This document shows, in pieces, positions 51,060 through 59,108 of a DNA stretch of 64,000 nucleotides (the first letter of the stretch is position 1; every line of letters starts with the position of its first letter). Origin of the DNA: Nostoc sp. CHAB 5824 (GTDB taxonomy: Bacteria > Cyanobacteriota > Cyanobacteriia > Cyanobacteriales > Nostocaceae); NCBI RefSeq assembly GCF_020829665.1, contig NZ_JAIVFT010000009.1, positions 1-64,000 of the forward strand, written 5' to 3'. The position numbers were made by a program, and so were the translations under genes. The notes below the pieces were generated by a model. It worked only from the letters and a program-made list of their open reading frames with translations. It searched no databases and had not been told where the DNA came from.

Positions 51060-52796
51060 TTATTTCCTGTCTTCGGGATTGGCAGCAACCGCTGGGTCGG
51101 GTTCTGCTCTTAATACTGAATTTGGGCCAGCAGATAAGATTGGATTGGGATCAGATAAAGGTACACCTTCATTAGCCTTTTCCAAACCGTAGTCGTAGGG
51201 TCCTGTAGCTAATACTGGGGTTTGATCAAAATTCTCGATCGCTGGCGGTGAGGTTGTCATCCACTCTAAGGTAAGTGCCCTCCAAGGATTATTACCAGCT
51301 TTCTCGCCGTATAACCAACTCCAAATGGCATTGATGATGAAGGGAAATGTCGAAACTGCTAGTATGTAAGCGCCATAAGTGCAGATTTCGTTGAGAAAGG
51401 TAAATTTGGGATCATACTGGGCGATACGACGGTTCATGCCCATTAATCCCAGCTTGTGCATAGGTAAGAAGGTCATGTTTAGACCAACTATTGTTAAGGC
51501 AAAGTGAACCTTACCCCAAAATTCGTTTATCATCCGTCCCGTCATTTTTGGGAACCAGTGGTAAATCGCTGCATAAATGCCGAGAACACTACCACCAAAC
51601 AAGACGTAGTGCAAGTGTGCCACCACAAAATAGGTGTCGTGAACGTGAATGTCAAAGGGCACTGCTGCCAACATCACGCCACTGATCCCGCCAATCACAA
51701 AGGTGCCGACAAAGCCGATGGCAAACAGCATGGCGCTGTTAAGCTGGATTTTTCCACCCCACATTGTTGCTAACCAACTGAAAATTTTAATTCCTGTAGG
51801 TACGGCAATGATCATGGTGGTGATCATAAAGAACATCCGCAACCAACCGGGGATACCGCTGGTAAACATGTGGTGCGCCCAAACAATTAGCCCCAAAAAG
51901 CTAATGGCAAGAGAGGAATAAGCGATCGCTTTATAGCCAAAAATCGGCTTGCGGGAATGCACCGGGATAATTTCCGAAATTGCCCCAAAGAAGGGCAAAA
52001 TCATGATGTAAACCGCTGGGTGGGAGTAAAACCAGAACATGTGCTGGTACACAACTGGGTCGCCACCGCCAGTCGGGTTAAAAAATGTCGTTCCCGCCAA
52101 TAAGTCAAAAGCCAGCAAAATTAAACCAGCTGCTAGCACTGGTGTAGATACCAAAGTCAATGCTGAGGTAGCAAACATCGCCCAGCAGAACAAGGGCATT
52201 TGGTGAACCCCCATACCAGGGATACGCATCTTGAGCAATGTGACGAGGAAATTGATTGCCCCTAAAATCGATGACGTACCTAGTAAAAGGACGCTCATAA
52301 TCCAAATTCCCTCACCTACTTGACCTGTTACCAAGCTCAGGGGAGGGTAGGAAGTCCAACCCGCATCCGGTGCATCGCCTACCACTAAACTCGCGATCAA
52401 CAATACACCCGCAGGGGGAATCATCCAAAAGGCAACAGCATTCAAGCGTGGGAATGCCATATCCTTTGCCCCAATCATCAAGGGAATGAGGAAGTTAGCA
52501 AAACCCGCACCGGCTGGCACGATCCACAAGAAAATCATGATCGTGGCGTGCAGCGTAAATAAGCTGTTGTAAACTTCAGGGGTGACGAAATCAACTTCTG
52601 GAGTTCGCAGTTCTGTACGAACCAAGTCAGCCATCACGCCACCGATACAGTAAAAAATGAATGTAGTGACTAGGTATTGAATCCCAATCACCTTATGGTC
52701 GGTGTTGAAACTAAAGTAGTCTTGCCATTTTCTGATCCCTGGCTCCTCAACAAGAGCAGGGGCGTTGGCAGTTTCTTGCACTTGAGCTTGGGTCAT
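51060..52796 (-). CDS. ctaD: Cytochrome c oxidase subunit I (aa3 type)
   Basis: A 578-residue catalytic subunit with 12 helices: LFTLHATIMIFLW (heme a His), FWFYSHPAVYIMILP (CuB His and cross-linked Tyr, A2 type), VWAHHMFTSG (two CuB His) and VVAHLHYVLFGG (heme His pair). The C-terminal 60 residues form a soluble tail with LSDPNPILSAGPNSVLRAEP-type Asp-Pro repeats. It starts 171 bp after ctaC. Low-complexity GA-rich DNA separates it from ctaE. Confidence 0.97.
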   Translation of the reverse strand: MTQAQVQETANAPALVEEPGIRKWQDYFSFNTDHKVIGIQYLVTTFIFYCIGGVMADLVRTELRTPEVDFVTPEVYNSLFTLHATIMIFLWIVPAGAGFANFLIPLMIGAKDMAFPRLNAVAFWMIPPAGVLLIASLVVGDAPDAGWTSYPPLSLVTGQVGEGIWIMSVLLLGTSSILGAINFLVTLLKMRIPGMGVHQMPLFCWAMFATSALTLVSTPVLAAGLILLAFDLLAGTTFFNPTGGGDPVVYQHMFWFYSHPAVYIMILPFFGAISEIIPVHSRKPIFGYKAIAYSSLAISFLGLIVWAHHMFTSGIPGWLRMFFMITTMIIAVPTGIKIFSWLATMWGGKIQLNSAMLFAIGFVGTFVIGGISGVMLAAVPFDIHVHDTYFVVAHLHYVLFGGSVLGIYAAIYHWFPKMTGRMINEFWGKVHFALTIVGLNMTFLPMHKLGLMGMNRRIAQYDPKFTFLNEICTYGAYILAVSTFPFIINAIWSWLYGEKAGNNPWRALTLEWMTTSPPAIENFDQTPVLATGPYDYGLEKANEGVPLSDPNPILSAGPNSVLRAEPDPAVAANPEDRK

Positions 52797-52967
52797 AGTC
52801 GTTAGTTATCTTTTGTCATTTGTCCTCTCTTACAAAGTTCTGATGCCTTCGGCGGGCTACGCCAACGGAGGAAACCTCCGCTCAGACTTTGCGCTTTGTC
52901 AGTTGTCCTTTGTCATTTGTCATTTATTTAGACCAATGACCAATGATTAATGACTAATGACCAATGA
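52797..52967. repeat. Mixed repeats between ctaC and ctaD
   Basis: A dispersed palindrome (GCCTTCGGCGGGCTACGCC, with AACGGAGGAAACCTCCG forming a hairpin) is flanked by heptamers TTTGTCATT and AATGACC/AATGACT. The sequence does not interrupt a gene. The operon may still be co-transcribed. Confidence 0.55.
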
Positions 52968-54053
52968 CTAATGGTGAACTTGATGGAGGATTTCTGGCTG
53001 AATCCCCAAGTCCTTGGTGTAAGGAGCGAGAAATTCATTTGGGGATAAATCAGCAGGGTTAACAGCAACGGCTTGATTTAAGGTTTCTTTGCTGGCAACT
53101 AGCTGCTCTTGCTCCCATTTGTCAAAGGCTTCTTCTGTCTCAACTACTACTGATGCTCTCATCGCACCATGATATGGACCACAAAGTTCAGCGCAGATCA
53201 GGGCATAATCGCCTGCTTTTTTGGGGGTGAAGCGAATCTCGCTTTGCCTACCGGGAATTGCATCTTGTTTCAGACGGAACTCTGGCACCCAGAAGGCATG
53301 GATGACATCGTTGGCTGTCATATTGATTTGCACTTCTCGCCCGATGGGGACGTGCATTTCACCTGTAGTTATACCAGTTTCAGGATAGGTGAAAATCCAG
53401 GCATATTGTAAACCTGTGACGTTGACCTGTAATCCTGCTCGTTTGCCTGCTTTATCAGGAGTCCCCCCAATTGTGGGAGCAACAATACCTACACCTGGAG
53501 CATTCCGCAGTTGGGGAATTTGGTCAGCATTGCGGACTTCTGCCGTAGCTGGATCTTGCATCGCCTCATCAGATTTTTCTTGATTGAGGTTGGGTTCGGT
53601 GCTGGGAGGAGTATCGGTTAAAGTTGCTGCCATCGCACTTCCAGGCATTGCCATTGACTCCTGATTCATCATCGGTGCTTCATGAATAGCATGGGGATCA
53701 AAGCCACCGATTTCGTTGTACACATCAAAGCTGTAAACAGAAATGCCGATAACGATAATTGCTGGGATCGCCGTCCAGAGAATTTCTAAAGGTACATTGC
53801 CCTCCACTGGTGGGCCGTCTTCATTATCACCTGCACGCCGACGGTATTTAAATGCAGAGTAAATTAAAATACCTTCTACGAGCAGAAATATACCTGTAGA
53901 AATGATCATCATCGCGTTGAACAGACCATCCACCAAGACGGCTTCATCCGTGGCTGCTGCTGGCAACAGACCGTGATTTTGACCGTACCAAAGGCTGACT
54001 AGCGTTAGCACGATGCCAATGAGTAATGTCCAGATTGAACTTGGAATCTTCAC
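52968..54053 (-). CDS. ctaC: Cytochrome c oxidase subunit II with intact CuA site
   Basis: A 361-residue protein with two transmembrane helices (about 10-28 with 46-68, and 93-110) and a lumenal cupredoxin domain. All CuA ligands are present: H252 (NDVIHAFWVPEF), C287, E289, C291, H295 and M298 in CAELCGPYHGAM. An insertion of about 85 residues rich in Met, Pro and Asp (HEAPMMNQESMAMPG and following, 122-205) separates the second helix from the copper domain and is unusual in length. It accepts electrons from cytochrome c6 or plastocyanin. First gene of the operon. Confidence 0.96.
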   Translation of the reverse strand: MKIPSSIWTLLIGIVLTLVSLWYGQNHGLLPAAATDEAVLVDGLFNAMMIISTGIFLLVEGILIYSAFKYRRRAGDNEDGPPVEGNVPLEILWTAIPAIIVIGISVYSFDVYNEIGGFDPHAIHEAPMMNQESMAMPGSAMAATLTDTPPSTEPNLNQEKSDEAMQDPATAEVRNADQIPQLRNAPGVGIVAPTIGGTPDKAGKRAGLQVNVTGLQYAWIFTYPETGITTGEMHVPIGREVQINMTANDVIHAFWVPEFRLKQDAIPGRQSEIRFTPKKAGDYALICAELCGPYHGAMRASVVVETEEAFDKWEQEQLVASKETLNQAVAVNPADLSPNEFLAPYTKDLGIQPEILHQVHH

Positions 54054-54457
54054 GGCTTACTTAATTGAATTTACTACGTTATCTCAAAGCTGCTCACTTA
54101 CTAAGGTAGTCTAGGCTGTAAGACATGGAGTCCAAAGGTCTGAAATTTTTATTAATTTTTTTGACTATTTTACTAATTTTGAGTACAAGGTGACTATCAG
54201 ATACTGCCAAAAGTAGATATAAATCAGTGGAAAAATTTAAGGAAAAATTTAGGATGCTTAAATTAATTGTCATTAATCAATTTTTCACATCTTGAAAAAT
54301 ACCTAAAGCTTCAGGCAAAACCTTTCTGGAGTGATTCAAAGTATAAGTGAGTGCTAATCTATAAACCCTTAGCCTATACGCTAGGGTGAAGATAGGACGC
54401 TAAAAGAAAATTGAAAATTTTAAGAGAGCCACCAAGAACGGGCAGAAGGTATCATTC
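54054..54457. promoter_or_regulatory. Divergent promoter region between ctaC and ctaA
   Basis: About 400 bp separate the oppositely oriented oxidase and heme A operons and must contain both promoters. One imperfect hairpin (ACCCT-t-AGC, loop CTATAC, GCTAGGGT; 54365-54387) lies 70 bp before ctaA. I do not see a convincing known-regulator motif. Confidence 0.5.
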
Positions 54458-55378
54458 ATGAGCGAATTTGTCCTACAACAACAAAATGAAGCGGCGCTTC
54501 AGCAGCACAAGCCCAAGGAAATGATTCGTCGCTTAGTGTGGAAAATATGCATAGCCACCTTAATTTTGATGGCAATAGGCAGCGCCACCCGTGTGATGAA
54601 TGCTGGACTTGCTTGCCCAGACTGGCCCTTATGCTATGGCGAACTGGTGCCAGCCAAGCAAATGAATCTCCAGGTGTTCCTGGAGTGGTTTCACAGATTG
54701 GATGCAGCTTTAATTGGTGTAAGCGCGATCGCGCTCTTCGGCTTATCCTGGTGGCATCGTCGTTTCTTACCCAGATGGCTACCTTGGGCATCCACATTCG
54801 CCCTATTTTTAATCGTTTTCCAAGGCATCTTGGGAGGACTCACCGTCACCGAACTGTTGCGGTTTGATATCGTTACCGCTCATTTAGGAACGGCGCTGTT
54901 GTTTTTTTCCACCCTCCTGATTATCGGCACGGCACTCACTCCCTATCAGGGGACTGGAACTGTTGGTAAGTTGCCTTGGGTCGGTTTAACTGCCGCTGTT
55001 CTGGTTTATCTGCAAAGTCTGCTAGGTGCTTTGGTAGGCTCTCGCTGGGCGCTACACCAATGTCTCGGCGGTTCTCAACTTTGTAGTGTAATGTACAGCC
55101 ATATTGCTGGTTTGGTGCCGCCTTCCTTGGCAACCTTGGCAATGGTATTTATCTGTTGGCGTACACCAGCACTACATCCAGCTTTGCGGCGACTAGCAAA
55201 TCTGGCTGGTGGGTTGTTGACTTTACAAATTTTGTTGGGATTCGCCACTTTCAAATTACATCTCCAAGTCGAGCCTCTCACCGTCTCTCACCAAGCTATA
55301 GGAGCTACTTTACTGGGTACTTTGGTAGCTTTCACAGTTCTTGCACTGCGTGACTCAGTTAGCGCTGAGTCAAGTTAG
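54458..55378 (+). CDS. ctaA: Heme A synthase (COX15/CtaA)
   Basis: A 306-residue protein with eight hydrophobic helices in two four-helix halves. Heme-ligand histidines sit in conserved places: EWFHRLDAALIG, DIVTAHLGTALL, YSHIAGLVPPS and VSHQAIGATLLG. The CxxxxxC-type loop CPDWPLCYGE and the CLGGSQLC pair are the extracytoplasmic cysteine pairs. It oxidises the methyl group of heme O to give heme A for the aa3 oxidases. ctaB follows downstream on the same strand. Confidence 0.95.
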   Translation: MSEFVLQQQNEAALQQHKPKEMIRRLVWKICIATLILMAIGSATRVMNAGLACPDWPLCYGELVPAKQMNLQVFLEWFHRLDAALIGVSAIALFGLSWWHRRFLPRWLPWASTFALFLIVFQGILGGLTVTELLRFDIVTAHLGTALLFFSTLLIIGTALTPYQGTGTVGKLPWVGLTAAVLVYLQSLLGALVGSRWALHQCLGGSQLCSVMYSHIAGLVPPSLATLAMVFICWRTPALHPALRRLANLAGGLLTLQILLGFATFKLHLQVEPLTVSHQAIGATLLGTLVAFTVLALRDSVSAESS

Positions 55379-55448
55379 CGGTAGCGGGGGAGATGAGGGA
55401 GCAGGGGGGGCAGGGGGAGCAGGGGAAGAATTCCTAACTCCCCAGTAC

Positions 55449-55468
55449 AGACGCGATTGATCGCGTCT
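55449..55468. repeat. Short perfect hairpin (dispersed repeat)
   Basis: AGACGCGAT, TG, ATCGCGTCT gives a 9-bp stem between ctaA and ctaB, next to GGGGGAGCAGG-type low-complexity DNA. It is a common Nostoc intergenic motif with no T run. Confidence 0.5.
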
Positions 55469-55614
55469 CTCCGCACTCAGCACTAATTATGGCCGCAACG
55501 GCGAGTATTGCGACCCACGCAGGTGCAGAAAATCTGTGTTTTCATTTGCCTGAAAGAGCCAGCTTGAGCGGGGGCTGCATATAAGTTGTTGAAAAATAAG
55601 GAATCAGAGCCAAA

Positions 55615-56571
55615 ATGATTGAGACTAATGTCTCTCGCCACCACGGAACATTTTTACAGGTAATTCAAAGTTACTACCAGCTAACGAAGCCTCGGATTAT
55701 TCCGTTGCTTTTGATTACCACGGCTGGAAGTATGTGGATTGCTGCTAAGGGAGAAGTAGACCCATTGCTGTTGCTAGTAACTCTTACTGGTGGCACTTTG
55801 GCTGCTGCAAGCGCCCAGACGATTAACTGTGTGTATGACCGGGATATTGATTATGACATGGAGCGGACGCGCCATCGTCCGATGCCATCCGGTAAGGTGC
55901 AGCCGCGCGATGCTTTAATTTTTGCGATCGCACTGGCGACGATTTCCTTTACACTCCTGGCAGTATTTGCCAATCTTTTAGCCGCGCTGCTAGCCTTCTC
56001 TGGCATCGTCTTTTATATTTTGGTTTATACCCATTGGCTAAAACGCCACAGCACCCAGAATATCGTCATTGGTGGGGCTGCTGGGGCAATTCCAGCTTTA
56101 GTTGGTTGGGCTGCTGTCACAGGCACATTAAGCTGGTCAGCATGGTTAATTTTTGCTATCGTCTTTTTGTGGACACCACCCCATTTCTGGGCTTTAGCTC
56201 TGATGATCCGGGACGATTACGCAAAGGTGGGGATACCAATGCTACCTGTGATTGAAGGTGATACGGCAACAGTGAAGCAGATTTGGTACTATACGCTGGT
56301 AACAGTATTTGCAACCGTGTTATTGGTTTATCCTTTGGGCGCAAGTGGAATTCTTTATGCTGCGATCGCTGTAATTCTGGGAGGATTATTTATCCACAAA
56401 TCTTGGCGTTTGTTGCAAAATCCAGAGGATCGCACTGTTGCTAGAGAGTTGTTTCTTTATTCCATCTCCTACATGATGCTGTTGTGTCTGGGGATGGTAG
56501 TTGATAGTCTTCCCGTTACCCATAATTTAATTAGTGCGGTGAGTAATCATCTGCATCTCATAATCGGCTAA
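55615..56571 (+). CDS. ctaB: Protoheme IX farnesyltransferase (heme O synthase)
   Basis: A 318-residue UbiA-family prenyltransferase with about nine helices. The first Asp-rich motif is NCVYDRDIDYDMERTRHRPMP and the second is DDYAKVGIPMLPV. It attaches a farnesyl group to heme B, and the product is the substrate of CtaA. The ctaA-ctaB order, divergent from ctaCDE, groups the complete heme A pathway with the oxidase. Confidence 0.96.
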   Translation: MIETNVSRHHGTFLQVIQSYYQLTKPRIIPLLLITTAGSMWIAAKGEVDPLLLLVTLTGGTLAAASAQTINCVYDRDIDYDMERTRHRPMPSGKVQPRDALIFAIALATISFTLLAVFANLLAALLAFSGIVFYILVYTHWLKRHSTQNIVIGGAAGAIPALVGWAAVTGTLSWSAWLIFAIVFLWTPPHFWALALMIRDDYAKVGIPMLPVIEGDTATVKQIWYYTLVTVFATVLLVYPLGASGILYAAIAVILGGLFIHKSWRLLQNPEDRTVARELFLYSISYMMLLCLGMVVDSLPVTHNLISAVSNHLHLIIG

Positions 56572-56597
56572 TTCTTAGCTGGGGATTTAAGCCAAAA

Positions 56598-56626
56598 GAA
56601 ATCGGGTTTGGGAAAAACCCGGTTTC
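56598..56626 (+). terminator. Hairpin after ctaB
   Basis: GAAATCGGGTTT (56598-56609) pairs with AAACCCGGTTTC (56615-56626) with one wobble and a 5-base loop. No T run follows, so it may be a dispersed repeat acting as an RNA 3' end. Confidence 0.45.
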
Positions 56627-56719
56627 TCAAAGATCCGTAGGCGTAACCCGCCGTAGGCATCGCACTTGTTATGCTACTTCTAAAGTTTTAGACTGATAAA
56701 TACAACATATTGAGGACTA

Positions 56720-56915
56720 TTGATTCTTCCGACAGCAGAACAAACTCTACAGTGCTTTCTTGTTTGCCGAAGATTAACTATGATGTATCGACCTGTTTAT
56801 CTAGTCCGTTTAGATAGTCCGTTTAGATGAACGCACAGGCGAAATAGTCATCATAGCTGGTGAAGAAACCGAGATAGCGATTCAGCGTGATCGGAAATGG
56901 ACATTTAAAATATGA
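56720..56915 (+). pseudogene. DUF6888-like small gene broken by a 13-bp tandem duplication
   Basis: From the TTG at 56720 (preceded by TTGAGGA) the frame reads ILPTAEQTLQCFLVCRRLTM and YRPVYLVRLD, then hits a premature stop at 56828-56830. TAGTCCGTTTAGA is present twice in tandem (56802-56814 and 56815-56827). Deleting one copy restores a 60-residue protein continuing ERTGEIVIIAGEETEIAIQR to a TGA that overlaps the next ATG. The restored protein matches the DUF6888 pattern, which normally precedes DUF6887. Confidence 0.8.
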
Positions 56916-57124
56916 AACCAAATTTTCATGAAATGAGCCTCAAAGAATTACGAGTCTACGTGCTGGCTCATCAAGACGATAATGAAGCTTTCTATGCTTA
57001 CATGGATAAGTCAAAGACAGAAGGAAATTGGGTAACAATGCCACCTTTGAATTCAATGGATGACTTTGATAATTATCCTGAGTTTATTGATAAAATTGTT
57101 AAAAACGGTGAAGGTCGAGTATAA
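56912..57124 (+). CDS. DUF6887 family small protein
   Basis: A 70-residue protein beginning MKPNFHEMSLKELRVYVLAHQ, with DDNEAFYAYMDKSK and a DDFDNYPEFIDK segment, as in the DUF6887 family. Its start codon overlaps the stop of the broken DUF6888 gene (ATGA), so its normal translational coupling is probably lost. Such pairs are plentiful in cyanobacteria and look like toxin-antitoxin-style modules, but no activity is established. Confidence 0.82.
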   Translation: MKPNFHEMSLKELRVYVLAHQDDNEAFYAYMDKSKTEGNWVTMPPLNSMDDFDNYPEFIDKIVKNGEGRV

Positions 57125-57139
57125 ACTTTAAATAATCAA

Positions 57140-57176
57140 GCGATCGCGTTTGGTAAAAGGGCGCGATCGCATTTTT
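57140..57176 (+). terminator. Terminator built from two HIP1 octamers
   Basis: GCGATCGCG (57140-57148) pairs with CGCGATCGC (57162-57170) around a 13-base loop and is followed by ATTTTT. It lies 15 bp after the DUF6887 stop. Each arm contains the palindromic HIP1 octamer GCGATCGC. Confidence 0.7.
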
Positions 57177-57311
57177 GGAAATTAAAAATTATACATAATA
57201 ATTAGAGTTTGGCAAATTTGCGATGTCTACGATAGGCTATTCGGTGTCGCAAGTACAATTTCACTCATAACTAAATTGATTAAAAAGCTGAATGAACTTG
57301 TAAAAATATAA

Positions 57312-57554
57312 ATGTTGACAAATTACATTGGTACAGCAATGCACAAAGCAACCTACGAGTTGCTTGAGGATGGAACTTTCTTTGCCGAAATTCCAGAGTG
57401 TCAAGGAGTGTGGGCAAACGCTGCAACACTAGAAGCTTGCCGGGAAGATTTGCAAGATGCTCTTGAAGGATGGATTATTTTAGGATTGCGTTTGGGTCAT
57501 ACTCTACCGATACTTGATAGTATTGACCTGAATTTTACCAAAGAGGTTGCCTAA
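57312..57554 (+). CDS. hicB: HicB-family antitoxin-like protein
   Basis: An 80-residue protein with the partial RNase H-like HicB fold: HKATYELLEDGTFFAEIPEC, QGVWANAATLEACREDLQDA, and LEGWIILGLRLGHTLPILD. In intact modules HicB neutralises the mRNA-cleaving toxin HicA encoded next to it. Here the next ATG overlaps the stop (TAATG) but the toxin gene is only a scar. The antitoxin therefore appears orphaned. Confidence 0.9.
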   Translation: MLTNYIGTAMHKATYELLEDGTFFAEIPECQGVWANAATLEACREDLQDALEGWIILGLRLGHTLPILDSIDLNFTKEVA

Positions 57555-57586
57555 TGCCACCCTTTGGATCGATATTATTTAAGTAA
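57554..57586 (+). pseudogene. hicA: Ten-codon remnant of a HicA toxin gene
   Basis: After the overlapping TAATG the sequence reads MPPFGSILFK and stops. MPPFG is how cyanobacterial HicA proteins commonly start in this arrangement. The expected RRDLI and GSHxxF core is absent because the frame runs into the tail of an opposite-strand gene. A deletion joining two loci is the simplest explanation. Confidence 0.55.
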
Positions 57587-57757
57587 GATTCTGCAAGGAT
57601 GATTTTCTTCATTAGGAAAATGGCAGTGAACCACATCACGGATCATTTCCCGTAGTGTTTTTATATCGTTAGCCTGAGTAAAAATTGACTCGGTTAGAGC
57701 TACTGCTGTATAACCACCATCTGGATCATCTTCAACGATAAATACAATTTCAGTCAT
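57575..57757 (-). CDS. Small HicB-like protein
   Basis: A 60-residue protein: TEIVFIVEDDPDGGYTAVAL, IFTQANDIKTLREMIRDVVH and CHFPNEENHPCRILLK. This is a short HicB-like fold, one of a large family of small cyanobacterial proteins usually accompanied by a HicA partner downstream. No partner remains; its downstream side is the truncated hicA of the opposite strand. Confidence 0.75.
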   Translation of the reverse strand: MTEIVFIVEDDPDGGYTAVALTESIFTQANDIKTLREMIRDVVHCHFPNEENHPCRILLK

Positions 57758-57816
57758 ATTTAATCATTGCTGTAAGATGAAATTATTGTCAAGCATAACA
57801 GAAATCACCAGTTACA

Positions 57817-58914
57817 TCAAGCTCCGTAGTTTTGCCAACTATCGCTATCTCCGTAACTTTCCCAACTATCCCAATCTCCCGAAATTTCCCCATTATCCCA
57901 GTCCCTCGAACTGTCCCAGTTTCCACGCTTTCCCCAATTTTTCCGTTGTCTCCAATCTTCTCCACTTAACTTAGTTGTATTCGATTTTATATCTATATCT
58001 CGATTAGATTGTGGCTTATTACAAAAATCTAAATCTAGAAATACCTCATCTACCGATTGATAGCGTTCTTTAGCGTAGTTCTCAATCAATTTATCTAAAA
58101 CTTTAATCAAAGAAGGTGTAATATTTGTCTCTTGGGGTAGATAATTTGTCCATTTCCATTCACCATTGACAGCATTATAAAGTTCATCATAACCATCTGC
58201 ATTTGGTAAACACTGAGTTAATAAGCGAATACAAGTTACACCCAAACTATAAAGGTCACTTGCAGGGAAAACTTGACCACGCATTTGCTCTAGTGGTGTA
58301 TATCCAGGTGTTCCTACTGTTGTCCCAACACCTACAAAAGTTTTTGTAATTTGTTTAGAAACACCAAAATCAATTAATACTAGCTTGCCATCCAGACGGT
58401 GCATGATATTTTCTGGCTTGATGTCTCGATGAATTACACCGCGTTCATGGATAAATTTTAGGATAGGTAATAAATCAGTTAAAATCTGTTTGATCTTTTC
58501 TTCGCTAAAGGCTCCCTGCTGCTGCAATTCTTGTAATAAATTCTGCCCCTGAATCAACTCTTGTACTAAATAAAGGCGCTTATCCTGTTCAAAATAAGCA
58601 ATCAGGCGGGGAATTTGCGGGTGTTCTCCCAAATCATACAGACGCTTCGCTTCTTGCTTAAATAACTCCGTAGCTTTCTCAAGTGCAGCCGTTCCTTCAA
58701 ATTGAGGGACAAATTGCTTAATTACGCAAGGTTCGTCTATCTTATCTGCATCCCTGGCTTCATAAGTTCTGCTAAATCCACCCTCACCCAAAAGTCGTAT
58801 TACTCGGAAACGGTTTCTAAATAATGGTGTAAGTGTTTGTCCACACTTAATGCAAAACTTATTGTCATCAGGATTAAAGGGATTTGCACAGCTAGAATTA
58901 GAACAGCAAAGCAT
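57817..58914 (-). CDS. Ser/Thr protein kinase with zinc-ribbon start and Trp/Asp-rich tail
   Basis: A 365-residue cytoplasmic kinase. An N-terminal zinc ribbon (CSNSSC at 4-9, CIKCG at 21-25) precedes the kinase domain: glycine loop LLGEGGFSRTYEA (41-53), K66 in CVIKQF, HRDIKPENIMH, LIDFG and GTPGYTPLEQMRG. From about 318 the tail consists of imperfect DWDSW/NWGKRGNWDSSRDW-like units rich in Trp, Asp, Gly and Ser, encoded by DNA with a degenerate repeat. There is no transmembrane helix. A related zinc ribbon occurs in the FHA protein at 37181, a possible substrate or partner. Confidence 0.92.
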   Translation of the reverse strand: MLCCSNSSCANPFNPDDNKFCIKCGQTLTPLFRNRFRVIRLLGEGGFSRTYEARDADKIDEPCVIKQFVPQFEGTAALEKATELFKQEAKRLYDLGEHPQIPRLIAYFEQDKRLYLVQELIQGQNLLQELQQQGAFSEEKIKQILTDLLPILKFIHERGVIHRDIKPENIMHRLDGKLVLIDFGVSKQITKTFVGVGTTVGTPGYTPLEQMRGQVFPASDLYSLGVTCIRLLTQCLPNADGYDELYNAVNGEWKWTNYLPQETNITPSLIKVLDKLIENYAKERYQSVDEVFLDLDFCNKPQSNRDIDIKSNTTKLSGEDWRQRKNWGKRGNWDSSRDWDNGEISGDWDSWESYGDSDSWQNYGA

Positions 58915-59108
58915 ATTTGGGAATATATCAGCAGATAGTGTCTATGTTCAGTTTTCCCAATTTATGCTTACTGGGTTGCACGAGTCTTTATATTTTTGAG
59001 CAGATTTACTTCTAGTGGCGGCTACAGTCTCAAGTTACTTTTGCTAGCGTAGCAATATAAGGTTTATCGCTCCCCAGTAAGCTACTGGAAGCAAAAGGAT
59101 TAATTAAT

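Noticed and set aside
50252..54053. Assigning this operon as the heterocyst-specific cox2
   Set aside because: CuA is intact and ctaA/ctaB are adjacent, but sequence alone does not separate cox1 from cox2 expression types.
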